The notes below the pieces were generated by a model. The model saw only the letters and a program-made list of their open reading frames with translations, had not been told where the DNA came from and made no database searches. 64,000 nucleotides of DNA from Siniperca chuatsi (taxonomy: Eukaryota; Chordata; Actinopteri; Centrarchiformes; Sinipercidae): contig NC_058057.1 in assembly GCF_020085105.1 (NCBI RefSeq), forward strand, positions 19,891,860 to 19,955,859. Reading direction: 5' to 3'. Below, piece after piece: positions 24,801 through 38,200 of the stretch. The translations under genes and the position numbers were made by a program. Positions within the stretch are counted from its first letter, which is position 1; each line of letters starts with the position of its first letter.

Positions 24801-27800
24801 TTGATGAGCTAATTAAAAAATTACAAGTGCTCCCCCACTTTTCTGATTAAAGTTGCATTATACAGGAATTAAAGCAGCAAAGCAGACTTTTTTTTTTGCA
24901 GTTTCTCCCTCCTCTCCCGCTCTCTCCTTTTTACCTTACTGTCCTACAGTAGACACGTTGTAATTGATACTATTACTAATGAACCGTTATTAATCTGGCA
25001 CAGATGAAAATAGATCCCAAGCTTTCCCTTTTGTGTTCGATTAGCGATGGTATTATTATGATTTCAGGCAGATTACAGTTTAAAAGCCGTTTAACCAGCC
25101 GATGAGGGGTAATTAATCTGGTGGGGTGTTTCTCCAATATCAGACATCAATTGTCCTCACCTCTGTGTCACAGCTTTAATTGAATTATAGCAGCTCTGCC
25201 GAGATAAGAGGGGGTAGTCCTGTGCCTTTTCTCCTCGCTCTTTGCTGAATAGGAAACAAGGTCACCTGTGGCCTCTGAAGAAGCTGTGACAAAGTTAAAC
25301 AGGAAGCTGGATCTATCTGAGCGTCTGACCCTACCTTTACATCCCACCTACCAACACCTCCACCCCCACACCTCATCTCCAAGACGCCTTCCAGTCTAAG
25401 TGATGAAATGTCCTGAAATCTCTTTCCCTCTCTTGCTCTCTCTTTCTCTTTTGCATTTTCTGTCCCTCTCTTGTCGGGGCCCTGTGGCAGAGATAGAGAT
25501 GTAAATTTTACATGGAGACACATTGGAGCAGGGAGTTTCAGAGCAGAGGAGATTTTAAGTTTTTAAGAGTTTTTAAAGTGTTTTCAGAATACTCTAGCAA
25601 ATATGCTCTTTCTGGATGATTGACAGCCCAAAACTGAATGCTGCTTTCTGAAAGAGTGATGATGAAATGGCACCCTTGGGTGGCAAGAAAACAAAGGTTT
25701 CACAGAGTTTTAGGGTTTTCAATTTCATTAAACATCAGTCATCATGTCAGTGGATGTAAATTTAGAGTAATCTACAGTATTCTACATTTAAACTACCATC
25801 ATTATACAGAAAGAAAAGGCACATAAGTGTCTATTAGATATCAGTAACATATAAGATGAAGCACAGTATCAAATGTTTGAATTTTTTTTTTCTGGAGCTT
25901 TCGATCATATCACAAGATCCTCGTCAGCAGATGGAGTTTGCCCATTAGTTATGGAAATGTAGATGTGCAAACTGATTTTTTTTTAACACTTTAACGATTT
26001 CTTATCCATGTTGGCTTAAAATTTGAGCTTCAAAATTGATTCTTCACCTTGGAAACAGCAGTTACAGTTTTAAATTATTTGTGATTAATGAACAAGTATG
26101 TCTAAAGTAAGACGGTGTAGTCCCTCATTCGTCCAGGAGTGTTCTATCGTAGAAAAGGTTTCAGTCGTAGTCATCTGGACACTGTTTTCAGAATCAAGAC
26201 GTTTGGCTCCCATACGGAAGTCAATCAATTCAATCAATTGAGAATGACTTCCGGATGGGAGCCAAACGTCTTGATTCTGAAAACAGTGTCCAGATGACTA
26301 CGACTGAAACCTTTTCTACGATATGTCTAAAGTACATATTTTTAGACTGTACATATACAGACGGGAGACAGATTAAATGAAAAACCGAAATGTTAGGTGT
26401 CTTAGAAAGATATTAGGCCGCTGCGAGCCTCCAGAACAGCTTCATTGCTCCTGACACATATCTCCAAGTGGAGGGATGAACACCATTCTTTCAAAAGATA
26501 TTCTGATTGTTCAGTTGGGTTAAGATCTCATTAAACCGTTCCCGCCCTGCATGGAAGCATCTGTATGTGTTATGTTTCTCCACTCATTTATTCAGCTTTT
26601 TCCTTTAAAGGAGTAGTTTGACCTTTTGGGAATCATGCTTATTCCCTTTCATGTCTGTCTATTAATTATGAAGCTACAGCCAGGAGATGGTTAGCTTAGC
26701 TTTGCATAAAGACTGGAAACGAGGAAACAGCTAGCCTGGCTCTGTCTGATGGTAATGAAATCCGACTTCCAGCATCTCTAAAGCTCACTAATTAATATGT
26801 TATATCTGGTTTCTTTAATTTGTACAAAAAACAAAGTGTAAAAATTACAAGTTGTGGTTTTACACAGGGTTATGTGCCGGACTGTTTCATGGCAAGGTGC
26901 AGAAAGTTCCTTAAGATTTAACCATCAAGATATAAAGTGTTAATTAGTGAGCTTTAGAGGTACTGTTGGATTTTGTTACCTTTGGACAGAGCCAGCCTAG
27001 CTGTTTCCCTTTGTTTGTTGTAACTGTAAGTTTGCCAGGCAACCAGCGGAGACTTCAGGAAGTCACCACGAGATAATTCGGCACATAACCCCCAGTAAAA
27101 CTGCACCTTGTCGTATTTACTCTTTGGTTTTTGTACAGATCAAACAAACAAGATGTGTGTTAATTAGTGAGCTGGTGCTGGCAGGCAGATTTCGCTACCT
27201 TTGGACAGAGCCAGGCTGCCTGTTTCCCACTGTTTCCAGTCTTTATGCTAAGCTAAGCTAACCAGCTGCAAGCGGTAGCTTCATATTTAACAGGCAGATA
27301 TGAGAGTGGTGTCAATGTTCTTATCTAACTCTCAGCAAAAAAAGCAAATAAGTGCATTTCCCAAAATGTTGAACTATTTCTTTAATTTCAACTTAACTTG
27401 ACCATTTTATGAAGTCTTTTCTTTACCTGTTTGGGTGGTAGTCACTGTGCATACTAACTAAGTAACCAATGGAAATATTAATATAATTCAAACTAATATC
27501 AGAAATATTTAACACTTCATCCATTGTATAATCCCAGATGAATTAGGTGTCCATTGAATCACTTTGGTTATAGATGAAGTGGTGATACAGAAGAGCAATA
27601 GCAGACATTTATATGTGTGAAAGTGGTGTGGGAGAGAGGCTGGTCTGAAGAGGCAAGAGGTTAGTTTTGATCTGTTTAAGTGGACAGTATTGGTCCACTA
27701 GACTAATGCTCTCCTCTATCCTCTGTGGTCTGAACAGTCAGCCTCTCTCTCCCACTCCATGTCTAGGTCTCTCTCTCTCTGGTGAAGCACTGACAGCTCC

Positions 27801-29233
27801 TCTGGGGGTCATTAAGTGTGTCTTATCATCTCAACCCCATTATTTCTCCTCCCCTTTGCCCTCTTCAGCACCAGCGGTCAGATCGTACAGGTCAGATTTA
27901 TTCCTCATGTCGATGAAGCAGTCAACCATATAAATGGCTGAATGGCTTCACTGCATATAACAGCTGCCATAACTCAGCCATAACTCATATTTTTTTTTGC
28001 CAATTGGACTTGAATTGAACATTTACATACTAATCTACAGTGTTCAGTCAGTTCCTTCCTGAAATAAAAGCACATGACACTAATTTAATGAAATTTAAAG
28101 TGAGAGATTGCTGAACTGCAGCCACTGTGAGTACAAGTGACAGTAATGGCTAAACTACTGTTACTGTCTAAAATGTTAAACTAATGTAACAGTAGAACAA
28201 GTGGAGTCATAAAGTCATCGACTTTGACTGTATAATGCTGTAAAGTTTGCTAACATTAGCCACCATAAGTATGTAACAAAATCAGACTATGAGCACCTCT
28301 AAAGCTCACTAATTAACATGTTATATCTTTTTTGTTTAATCCGTATAAAAACTGTGTACTGTTTACACTTTGGAGGTATAATGTATCTCGAATTTACATA
28401 AAACAATAACAAATATAATTAAAGTAGTTTTATTAGAGAACTGCTTATTAAAGGAATAGTTTGACATTTTAAGAAATACACTTTCTTGCTGAGAGTTAGA
28501 TGAAAAGATAGATACCATTCTTGTGTCTGTATGCTAAATATGAAGCTATCATATATACACATAACATACACATACTGTAACCACCGTAAAACCCCAACTT
28601 GTCGTTTTTAAACTTCGGTTTTTGTACAGCTTAAACAAACAAAATATAACGTGTTAATTAGTGATTTAGAGGTACTGGTAAGAGGGATTTCATTACCTTT
28701 AGACAGAGACAGGCTAGCTGCTTCCAGTCTTTGTGCTAAGCTAAGCTAACAAGTGCCTGTAGCCTTACATTAACTGGACAGAAAGAAAAACAAATTAACA
28801 TTTCCCAAAATGGCCAATTATTGTTTTAAACCTTAATTTTAACCAAACATAAACCATTTAAATGTAAAATGACCATGACTAATGAGGCATATCAAACTGC
28901 GAGGGAGTTTTAATGGAAATTTAACACACATTAATGTTTTCTTTCTGATTTCTGGTACTTGTTTTCCTGCGATAATCCCAAACTGGAGGTCACAGATTAC
29001 ACACTCCACTTTTTTACATGCCACTACATTAATGGCTCTATGCTGGAAAGCTGTTAGTGCTATATTGCTTTCTATATTTTCTCAGTATAGTCTCTTTTAT
29101 GTAAAAGCTCCATTCATGCGTCCCTGAGTTGAGGCTTTTTAGGCTGCCTCTTGAGAGTCATAGATGGACTCGTAAGTACATCTGAGCCGCCTGCTATATG
29201 TGTATAAGAGCGTGAGGCAAATGCTTACAGTAT

Positions 29234-29281
<48 letters not shown>

Positions 29282-32200
29282 AACACAGAGCAGCACACTG
29301 CAGGCTAGCACATTTGCAGAGGTGGTTCCTTTGTTGGGTCTAATCACTACCTGTCCATTCCAGCTCCACTCGTAAACAATATGTTGTGATGGTGGGCAGT
29401 GTGTCGTGTATGTGTGTGCTTGCGCATATGTGTGTTTGTGTCCTATCTTTAATGAGCTGAACTCTTCTGAAAGCTGCTTGTGCTTCTCCGTCCCATCTTG
29501 CTTTGGTTGTGGCTGAAAAGATGGCAAACGCTGGCCTTATTTTTGTGTAAAAGAAGAGCCAAATGCCACAACATTCAGTTCAACCTATTTTATTTAGAAA
29601 ATTATTGTTCAGCCACAAAATGAGGAGACTGAATGAAAAACAGTGGACAGAATTGGGATTTCTTTAATTCTCAACTTTATGGAAAAATGTAAATGCTAAA
29701 GATATTCAGAATCACTGATTTTGAACAAAGTATCACCAGGAAACTTCAAACTTTAGAGCTTCAAATAGAGTGAGAGGTTTCAACCGAAGTTTCAGTGTAA
29801 GTGTGTGGATTCTGGGTCGGAAGAAGACGAGGTCTCGGTGGCTTTGCTAGGACAGCTCTCAGAAGGATTCTCTGGCACCTTAACATGATTTCCTTGTCTG
29901 GAGGCTGATGCTGTTTTTTGTAGGACATTGTGTGCTTGTGTCCGTGTGTCTGCTTAGTGTGCGTGTGTGTGTGTGTGTGTCAGTGCTCTTATGGCTTTGG
30001 GGTTTTCTTGCCTCTATTCTACTGCAAACTTATATTTATTACAACTTGCATAATTTATCAAAAACATTTTCGAAAAGACTTTGTTACCTTTGGACACAGC
30101 TTCGCTAACTGTTTCCCCCTGTTTCCAGTCTTTGTGCTAAGCTAAGCTAACCGGCTGCTGCATGTAGCTTCATATTTACTGTACAGACATGAGAGTGGTA
30201 TCAATCTTCTCATTTAACTCTTGGCAAGAAAGAGAATAAGCATATATCCCAAAATGTTGAACTCATTCATGTAATGTAAAATTGACCATCTCTGACCTTT
30301 AGTAGGGGCCATTTTCAGTCCAAATGTCTGAATACAACTTGTTCTTTGTGTTGACTTTTTGGTGTTTCAGCAGAACAGAACTGTGTATATTTTTGTGTTT
30401 GTATTCGGAGCTCAGCTAACCTCCATCAGCTCACCATCCGCTCATCCTAAAATCCTCTCGGGATGGTTGTCGTGATTACACACTCCCCTGTGCCAAGTGC
30501 CATCAGCAGCACATGAAATCCGTTCAGCGGGTCATTATCCCCTGCTGCTGCTAATGATGTTGGTAGTTGGTGTGTAACTACTTAGGTGTCTGCTCCCGAG
30601 TTAATCAATGCTGGACAGAGAAACAGCAGACACATAAACCCACATACACTCACAGGATAGTGCCCTAATTTGAGAGTTGTTTTTTCTCCTGCGGTGGTTG
30701 AGTCATACTGTACAGGTCTTTGGGCTGAGTGACTGCTGCAGGTTAGCTACCTTGTTAATCTGAAGGCATACGGGACAGAAAGAGCATCTTCTTCGCCTTC
30801 TTTCTCTGCTGCTGCTAGATGAGTCAGCCACTCGGGTTCCCCCGCTCTAATGCTGAGGTCTGGGCCTGTGATAAGGGCTTTTCCTGAGAGCCAGTCTATC
30901 TGCAAGGTAGATGCAATCAGGAAGGCTGAAAGGGAGTAACATAGACAGAACAGGAGGGGAAGAGGAGAAGAAGAAGAAAGCGAAATTATGATTTTCAGTG
31001 GAGACTTAACACCCACTCTCTTTGTTTTTCCTCTCTAATTTGGTGATGGCTTCTCCCTCTTTCCTGTCTTTGGCTAAATTGCAACTACTCTGGCTAGCTT
31101 TCCCCCCAAACGCTTCCTGCTCTTGCCTCTTCCCCATTCCCCAACTTTAATGTCCTCCTCCTCCTCTAGCACCTCCCCTTCCTCTTCTTTTCAATGCTCC
31201 GAGTTCCTCTCAAATGTCAGCATGGCACGAGTGGGTGGCAGGCAGCGCCATCTGAATGATCCCCGTCTATGGTTTTGCTGCAGTGTGAGGATCGGCTAAA
31301 GGAAGAAGAAGCGAGCGAGTGAATGAGCGAGGGAGTGAGAGTTGTTGTGTGTTGGCGGTTTGACAGTGGACACCTGACGTGGCCTGAGATGTGTCGCTAA
31401 CAGCTGTCCTTTTTGACTTTCATGAGGTTTCATGGTTTATTTCATTCCTGGGAGAAGGGGACTGAATAGGCAGAGCTGATGCCGCAGCCCACATACACAA
31501 AAACACATAGAGACATGCAGGTACGCACTCATGCACAAGTGCGTAGACGTATAGATGCATATACGCACATGCATACAGGCACACAAGTACGCACACTTAA
31601 TGTATAAAAACTCACAAATTGCTGCATATACACAAACTGAGAGCCTCATACACGCACAAAGACATGCTCACACCCACCAAAGCTTACACACACGCACATA
31701 TCCAGAGCCGGTGTGCTATGACTCAGAGGGAAGCAGCTGGAGTGAAGGCTCCAGTGGCGGTGGTGAGCTGTCACCATCTGGAGGAGTACATGTCTCCCTG
31801 CCTTCTCAGCCAGCAGCATAAATCACCTCCCAACAACTGAGTGTCAGGGGATCAACATGTTTCTGTATTTCATCTGTTTTTTACTCATGTGTATGTACAG
31901 TATCTACGGATACAACATCCCAAATGTAATGCTTTCCTCAGCTATACCCTACTGCAGTCACATTCACTGTCTGTCATTGTTTCCTGTCCGAGTGGACAGT
32001 CCGGCGCTCGGATCAGAGGAGCTTTGATCAAGCTTTGAAGGGCGGTCTCATGTAACCCGTACCATTTGTCTGTGGGCTGACAGGTGCACCTGTGCTGCAG
32101 ACACCATCGAGAGACACGGGATTGGGGGGGACGAGAAATATTTGGAAAAGAAGCTTCAGTTTATTGGCCTTGTCAAACTCTTTTCATTCGGACTGGGTGG

Positions 32201-35200
32201 ATGTGTCAGTTCATGTCTGTTGTGTTTGGACATATAGGAGATGAAGGCACTGGGTCTGCAAAAAGGGTTAGAGGGATGTTTGTTTTTACTGATAAGTCTG
32301 ATGTCTGCTGGTCACAAAGGGCTTTCATCAACCACCAGTGATATGAAGCAGGTTTGTGTCCAACAAGAACACAAACGCAGGCATAAAACCTAAAAATACA
32401 TTTTCTTAATCGGCTTCTTACTGTGAGAGATGGGATTCTACATTAAAGCAACCTTTTCTGCTAAATTTAGAACAGTTTTAGTCATTTCAAATGAGATATT
32501 TCTTTTTTTCTCTGTGCTCTTTTCACTGGTTTAAAGTAGGCGTGGCTCCGATGGAGAAAGCTGATGTCACGTATTTCTGTGCACCAGTCAGAAACATTTG
32601 AATCTATATGTAATGAAAGTTATTGGGTTTTTTATGTTGCCAAACCTCTGTCAAAATCTGACCAAACCACACCCACACAGTCCTAAAGAAGATTGTTTGA
32701 TGGTTAAACTCTTAATAAAAAACATCTACGGATGTTTTTCTGAATTTTTAGCTTTGATTTTTGCTTATTTAATTTTATGTTATAGAGAAATACTTCTGAT
32801 TTGGCTTTAATACATACCAGTTTCCTCAAACGTTGAATACATGGAGTGGGAAACACGGATTTAAGGAAAAAGTACAAAGAAGTTGTTGGATGTAATATTT
32901 CATGTAACCAACATAAATTCCACAAAGGAGCAAGCTGTGGAATATATCCTGTCTCTCCCTCAATAGATTTGTCCTCATATGATTGTTGAACTTTGCTGCA
33001 AAACAGAAAGAAACCTTTGCTCTTTCAGTCTGAAGCACTGAGACCAAAATTTGACATTTACCACTGATGTCTAAGATACTTTTATTTTCACTTCCACTGT
33101 ATCTTTGCAGGAAACAACACTGTGTGACATTGTGAGGAAAAAGTACACCAAAAGCCCCCTACTAAAATTAGCCCCAAAGCTACATCACCAAGGGGGGATT
33201 TTAACCTTTTAAGAGCTGCTAACCTTAAAAACGGTCAGTTACTATGAATTTAGTGCAGAGTTTAATGCTGTTTCAGCTTTTCTTTTCCTGCCAAGGACAA
33301 AACTGTGGGGAATTTTGCCATTAACATGACTATCATTGCGAAATATATATCGACTTTGTCCTTCAAACATGATCCCTGGTTGAACCGTAGTTACTAATAG
33401 TTGCCAACCTATGTGTTTGCTTTGTTTGACAGGGTCAACACAGGTAGAGCACTCAGTAACTCTGCAGGCCAGACTTAGCTGGTCTCCTTTGGGAAACTAT
33501 CACACATGACGGCTCCCTGTGGTCAACCCCTATAAACACATGAGAGGGAAGGAACACAGACAAACCATGAAAAAGATTTACATTGGCAAAACTGCCTTAA
33601 AAGTCCCCCGAAATGGCGGGAAACATCCGAAAAAGAGGTAAGAGTGAAACTCTCAGACGCTATCTTTCCATCCGTCCTCGTTTTTATCTGTTTGTCTGTT
33701 CATCCGCCCACGAGGTGTCTCCTCTCGCCGCCCAGTGGTGCTAAAGCAGCCTCATCCCGCCTTTCCGAGCCCAGAAGTCATGCTGCCTCGTCATCTCATC
33801 TCACCGGAATGAAAGCATTCATTATGTCTGACTCAGCTCCTGTTTACAGAGGAGGTCACTAATGGGGGATTTTTTCATCCCTGGAGCTACTTCACGTAAA
33901 CTCATCCTATATCAAACAACAAACACCTGTATTCCCCTGCGAATGCCTGCCAATCAAAGAGAAGCATTGGGTGGGGGCTGTTGGGTAATGCAGCACTGAA
34001 ATGCCAACCAGTCAGCTGAGACATTCATTGAATCACTTTGTAGGCAGGTATTGTTTTACTCACTGACCTGGCTGGAGATGCAGCAGCTTTCCACGTAACT
34101 CATGGCAATCCCCTGAACAATATTCCAGAACCAGTGTGAAATTATCATTTCTAATTTAATTTGTACCAAGAAAAGTACTTCCTTATTTGGCATTTAGCCT
34201 ATTATCATACTGTATATAGTGGTGATTGAGTGGAGACTGTAGTTTTATTTGTACAAACATTTGGTGGTGCAGAGTTGTGCTGAAGGCAAAAGTACTTAAT
34301 TGGTTGAGTCAAAAATAACTTAAAGGACAGAAAGTACACACAGCAGCAGCCCGGGTTCGATTTCAACCCACAGCCCTTTGCTGCATGTCGTCTGCTCTCT
34401 CGCTCTTTCCCCCCTTTCCTGTCTCTCTTCAGCTGTCCCTGTCAAATAAAGGCATAAAAAGCCCAAAAACAATAATAATTTAAAAAAAGATATGAGGACT
34501 TGTAGCCAAAAAGATTGTCTTTTTGTGTGTGACTCCAGTCACTGAAATTTAATTCAACTAGTATGATTTCTGCCTCTAGAGCAGCTCTGTCTCTGAGAAA
34601 TGTGTCTTTCTGCAGCATTTGCTGCATCCCTACCATATGAATGAATTAATGAATATTTTTTGATTCAAGTGTCATACACCTAAAGGTGCCAAGCCCACAT
34701 GGGTTTACATGCCACTACGTACATTACCTAGAGAGGCAAGAGAAAACAAAAGGAAAGAAGCCAATACATGATCCATACATAGGTATCAGACCCCTTATAT
34801 ATCATTGGGTACTGTGTGTTTGGCACGTCTGTGAATCAGTTCATATCAGTAATACCTTATTTATATTAAAGTGATTTGTAAGACAAAAATTTTGGTAAAA
34901 TTACAGAGAAATGGCCAGACTGGTAATATTTAGTCTTACTTGTAGTTCTGTATAAAGTGTGCACTCACCCAGTCTACTTTCCATCCCACTGATTGCAGGA
35001 ATATATCATGCATATTAATGAGCTGGAAACTGGATGATACTTTCACTTCGTGACCTGAAAGCATTGAAAGGAGCCTGTCCCTGATTTTTTTTTTTGTCTT
35101 TCTCAGCCCCCACCCTCTGTGTCTATAATCATGTTAAAATACAGAAAAAGAGACAAAGAGATGAAGTGAAAAGAGCGACGTGACCACATCTCCATCCACT

Positions 35201-38200
35201 CTCTGCTATCTGTTATCCGGCTGCAGATAGAGTCATTACCCTCCTTCCTCCATCTGTCCGTCAATATCGGGTCCATTAAGCCCAGCCGTGCACACTCAGA
35301 TCCATCACGGCAACAGACATTTCCTCTTTTCCCACTCACACTTGCCCTTTTATTAGATTGAAGCCCAGGTAATGCACACACTCTGAAAATAGTCATCATT
35401 GGCTGTCTCGCTGAATTACATGTGGGGGGTATCGCTGTTCCGTAAATCTGAGCCTTCACAGTCTGTTCATATGATGTATTAGAGTTCATTGGCTCATATT
35501 TCATCACAGATTACACCCTCTTTTTTTTCGGTGGGACCACTCTCACTGATGATTGGGTTTCTGTGATGTGCTGCAGAGCTTTAATGCTGAAAAAGCGATC
35601 TAATGCTCAAAGATCTAATGACTTAAAAAGCTTCCTATCCTTGCTTACCCCTGCCTGGATTCTTAATTAGAGATATGTATTTTCTTCCCATGTTTTCTTC
35701 ATACAAAGCACTTTCTCACACAACTTTTCTGCTTTTATCACCCTCTCATGATGTTCTCATCACCACTGCATGACCATTCAGGGGTGCATTAAAAAGATAT
35801 GTAGACCCTTATAAGTCCATTTAGATATGCATATACCCAAGTTACAAGCTCGTTTGCTTCGCCACATGCCCTGAACACAATCATCTGTTGTGTGTGTGTG
35901 TGTTTGTGTGTGTGTACAGCTCATTGCTGGAGCAGAAGGAGGACTTAAGGAAGAGGCTTTCCTACACGACACACAAGCTGGAGCTGCTGCAGAGCGAGTT
36001 CGACTCCACGCGGCAGTACCTGGAGACGGAGCTGCGCCGAGCACAGGAGGAACTGGACAAGTTTACTGATAAACTGCGCAGGTAGGACTGCATACTGTAC
36101 AACACAGTGGTGGAAGAAGTGCTCAGATCCAATACCACAATACTCCATTATAAGTAAAAGTACTGAATTTAAAATCCTACCTAAGAGTACTCCACCAATT
36201 TATCATTGCACTCTTAAAACATTGTCGGACTCACGATGGACAGTTTTAAAAAAAAACTATCAAAATCAATGCATTCTTCTTCCATGTATTCGGGTGTGTT
36301 ATGCTAGTAGCAGCTAATGTAGCCTCGAGCCTCTAGCCTCAAGCAGAGATGAGGAGCAGGCTACAGAGGTCTGATAAACTCACTTCTTTCGAACTCCAAA
36401 CCCCCAGATTTTTTTTCATTTTCAAACTTGTAGTCTTCAGCGCCAACAGTGAACTCAAGTGACATCACTTCAGGCAGTTTATCAGCCTTCACGCAGCTTC
36501 CTCTGGAGCCACAAAAGGCTTTATGCAATTTTACAATATCACTCCCTAAGACCTGCAAACAGCCTTTGTTGTGTAAAATCGGTGGAGTTCCCTTTAAGTA
36601 AAAGTACAGAGGTATCAGCAAAAAGTACTTAAATGATCAGAAGTAAAAAATACTCAATCTACAGAAAAATGGTCCCTGCGAGTGTTATTATAAGTTATTC
36701 TTGTTTTAAGATTGTTAATACTGATGCATTAATGTGTAAGAAGCATTTTACTGTTGTAGCTGGTTGAGGTGGAGCTAGTTTTAACAATTTTATATACTGT
36801 TAGTTAGTTTAGTCCTGTCATCTAAAGAAAAACATGTAATATGAAGAAACTGAGACACATTTTGTCTCTATTTTCCTTATAATAAGTACCAAATTATACA
36901 ATTCTTTCCAGGAAACGTCCTGCGTACTGCGTATTGTTACTTCACTTGGATGTTTGACTGTACAGAATGATGGAAGGTGTAACAGGATCGGTCAGGATCT
37001 AATTTTAATTAATGTTCTGTGTTCTTCTACACATCCAAAAGGTCACACACACAGTCCAGGTTCATACAGTGAAATTGTTTGTAGTTTGCTGTTTGTTTGG
37101 AGTAAAGCAGCTTAAATCCTGAGCTCCATCAGAGCTGTCTAAAAATGTATAAGTTTAATTCTGTTTCCTCTGGAGAGTTTCCTCTGTCCTGTCAAGTTTA
37201 TAACTACAGTTTTTAGTTTAGACCTGCTAGATTTCAGTTTTCAGTTCAATTTTGGTTGCACTCTGGAGACCTGCTGTCTCTGCGAAGATCGTGAATTTCT
37301 GTGTCAGTCAGGGCCGATGTCATTTCAATTCGTTCAGCAAATCCCTCAATCTGATCCTAAAAAGCATAGGAATTGACATTTGCCTCTATCTGTTAAGCTA
37401 CAGCCAACATATCTACCATTGTAGCATGCAAGATTTCATTAAGATCCGCACTGGGTGCTGCCATCTTGAATTAAGGAAAAGCAGTAGATTCAAGTTCAAC
37501 CACCAATTGCAGGGAAGAGTCTGCCCCCTGACTTTTGATGGATGAAGTTGACAGATTTATTTATTTCACTGCAGCAAGTTACACTATGGATAAATGAAAG
37601 TATATATAAATAAAATTATAAATAGTTAAATAAAGTGTGAATAAATGAATAAGTAAATAAATAAATGTATATGCGAGTGATTAAATAAAAATACAAATGT
37701 GTAAATATAAATATATATATATAAATGAATAAATCAAAACACAAATTTAACATTTATATATTTAATGTTTCATTTAATTTGTGATTTATTTATTTATGGT
37801 GACAATAAACCATTAAATTACATAATAATTTATTTATTCATTTATTTAAGCATTTTATTATATAATTATTTATGTATTTATAAATTTGGTTTAGCCCCAT
37901 AAAACCCTCCATACAGGTTTGCCATCAAATTAATGTATAATAAGCACATCTGTGATCCGGCGGTAGTAGACTAATCCAGTGGACCCAGCGTCAGAATATC
38001 GGATGCTAGAGAGCTACCATGGTGTTTTGATGGATTTTAAAAAGTGGGAGGGGACATGTCCCCCCAGTCCCTATTGGATGTTACATCCAAAGATGTACTT
38101 ATCAGAAATACTTTATTGATCCCCGAAGGGAAACTCTTTAAAAGTCTGTCTTATGTGTAGAGCTTCACATTAATCTGCTGAAGGAGGAAAGTTTCTCTGT

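Larger units (their letters stand above)
23776..35919 (+). other. begain intron 2 (12.1 kb)
   Basis: Bounded by GTAAGC and TACAG (after a GT-rich tract). It contains three copies of the inverted-repeat element, the palindromic insertion at 26097-26334, a CA microsatellite (29236-29279) and a tRNA-like SINE (34335-34480). An AT-rich, homeobox-site-like stretch lies near 24930-25190. No independent gene is convincing. Confidence 0.6.

Noticed and set aside
29236..29279. Possible CRISPR-like or regulatory tandem array
   Set aside because: A simple CA microsatellite. No spacer-repeat structure exists anywhere in this eukaryotic window.
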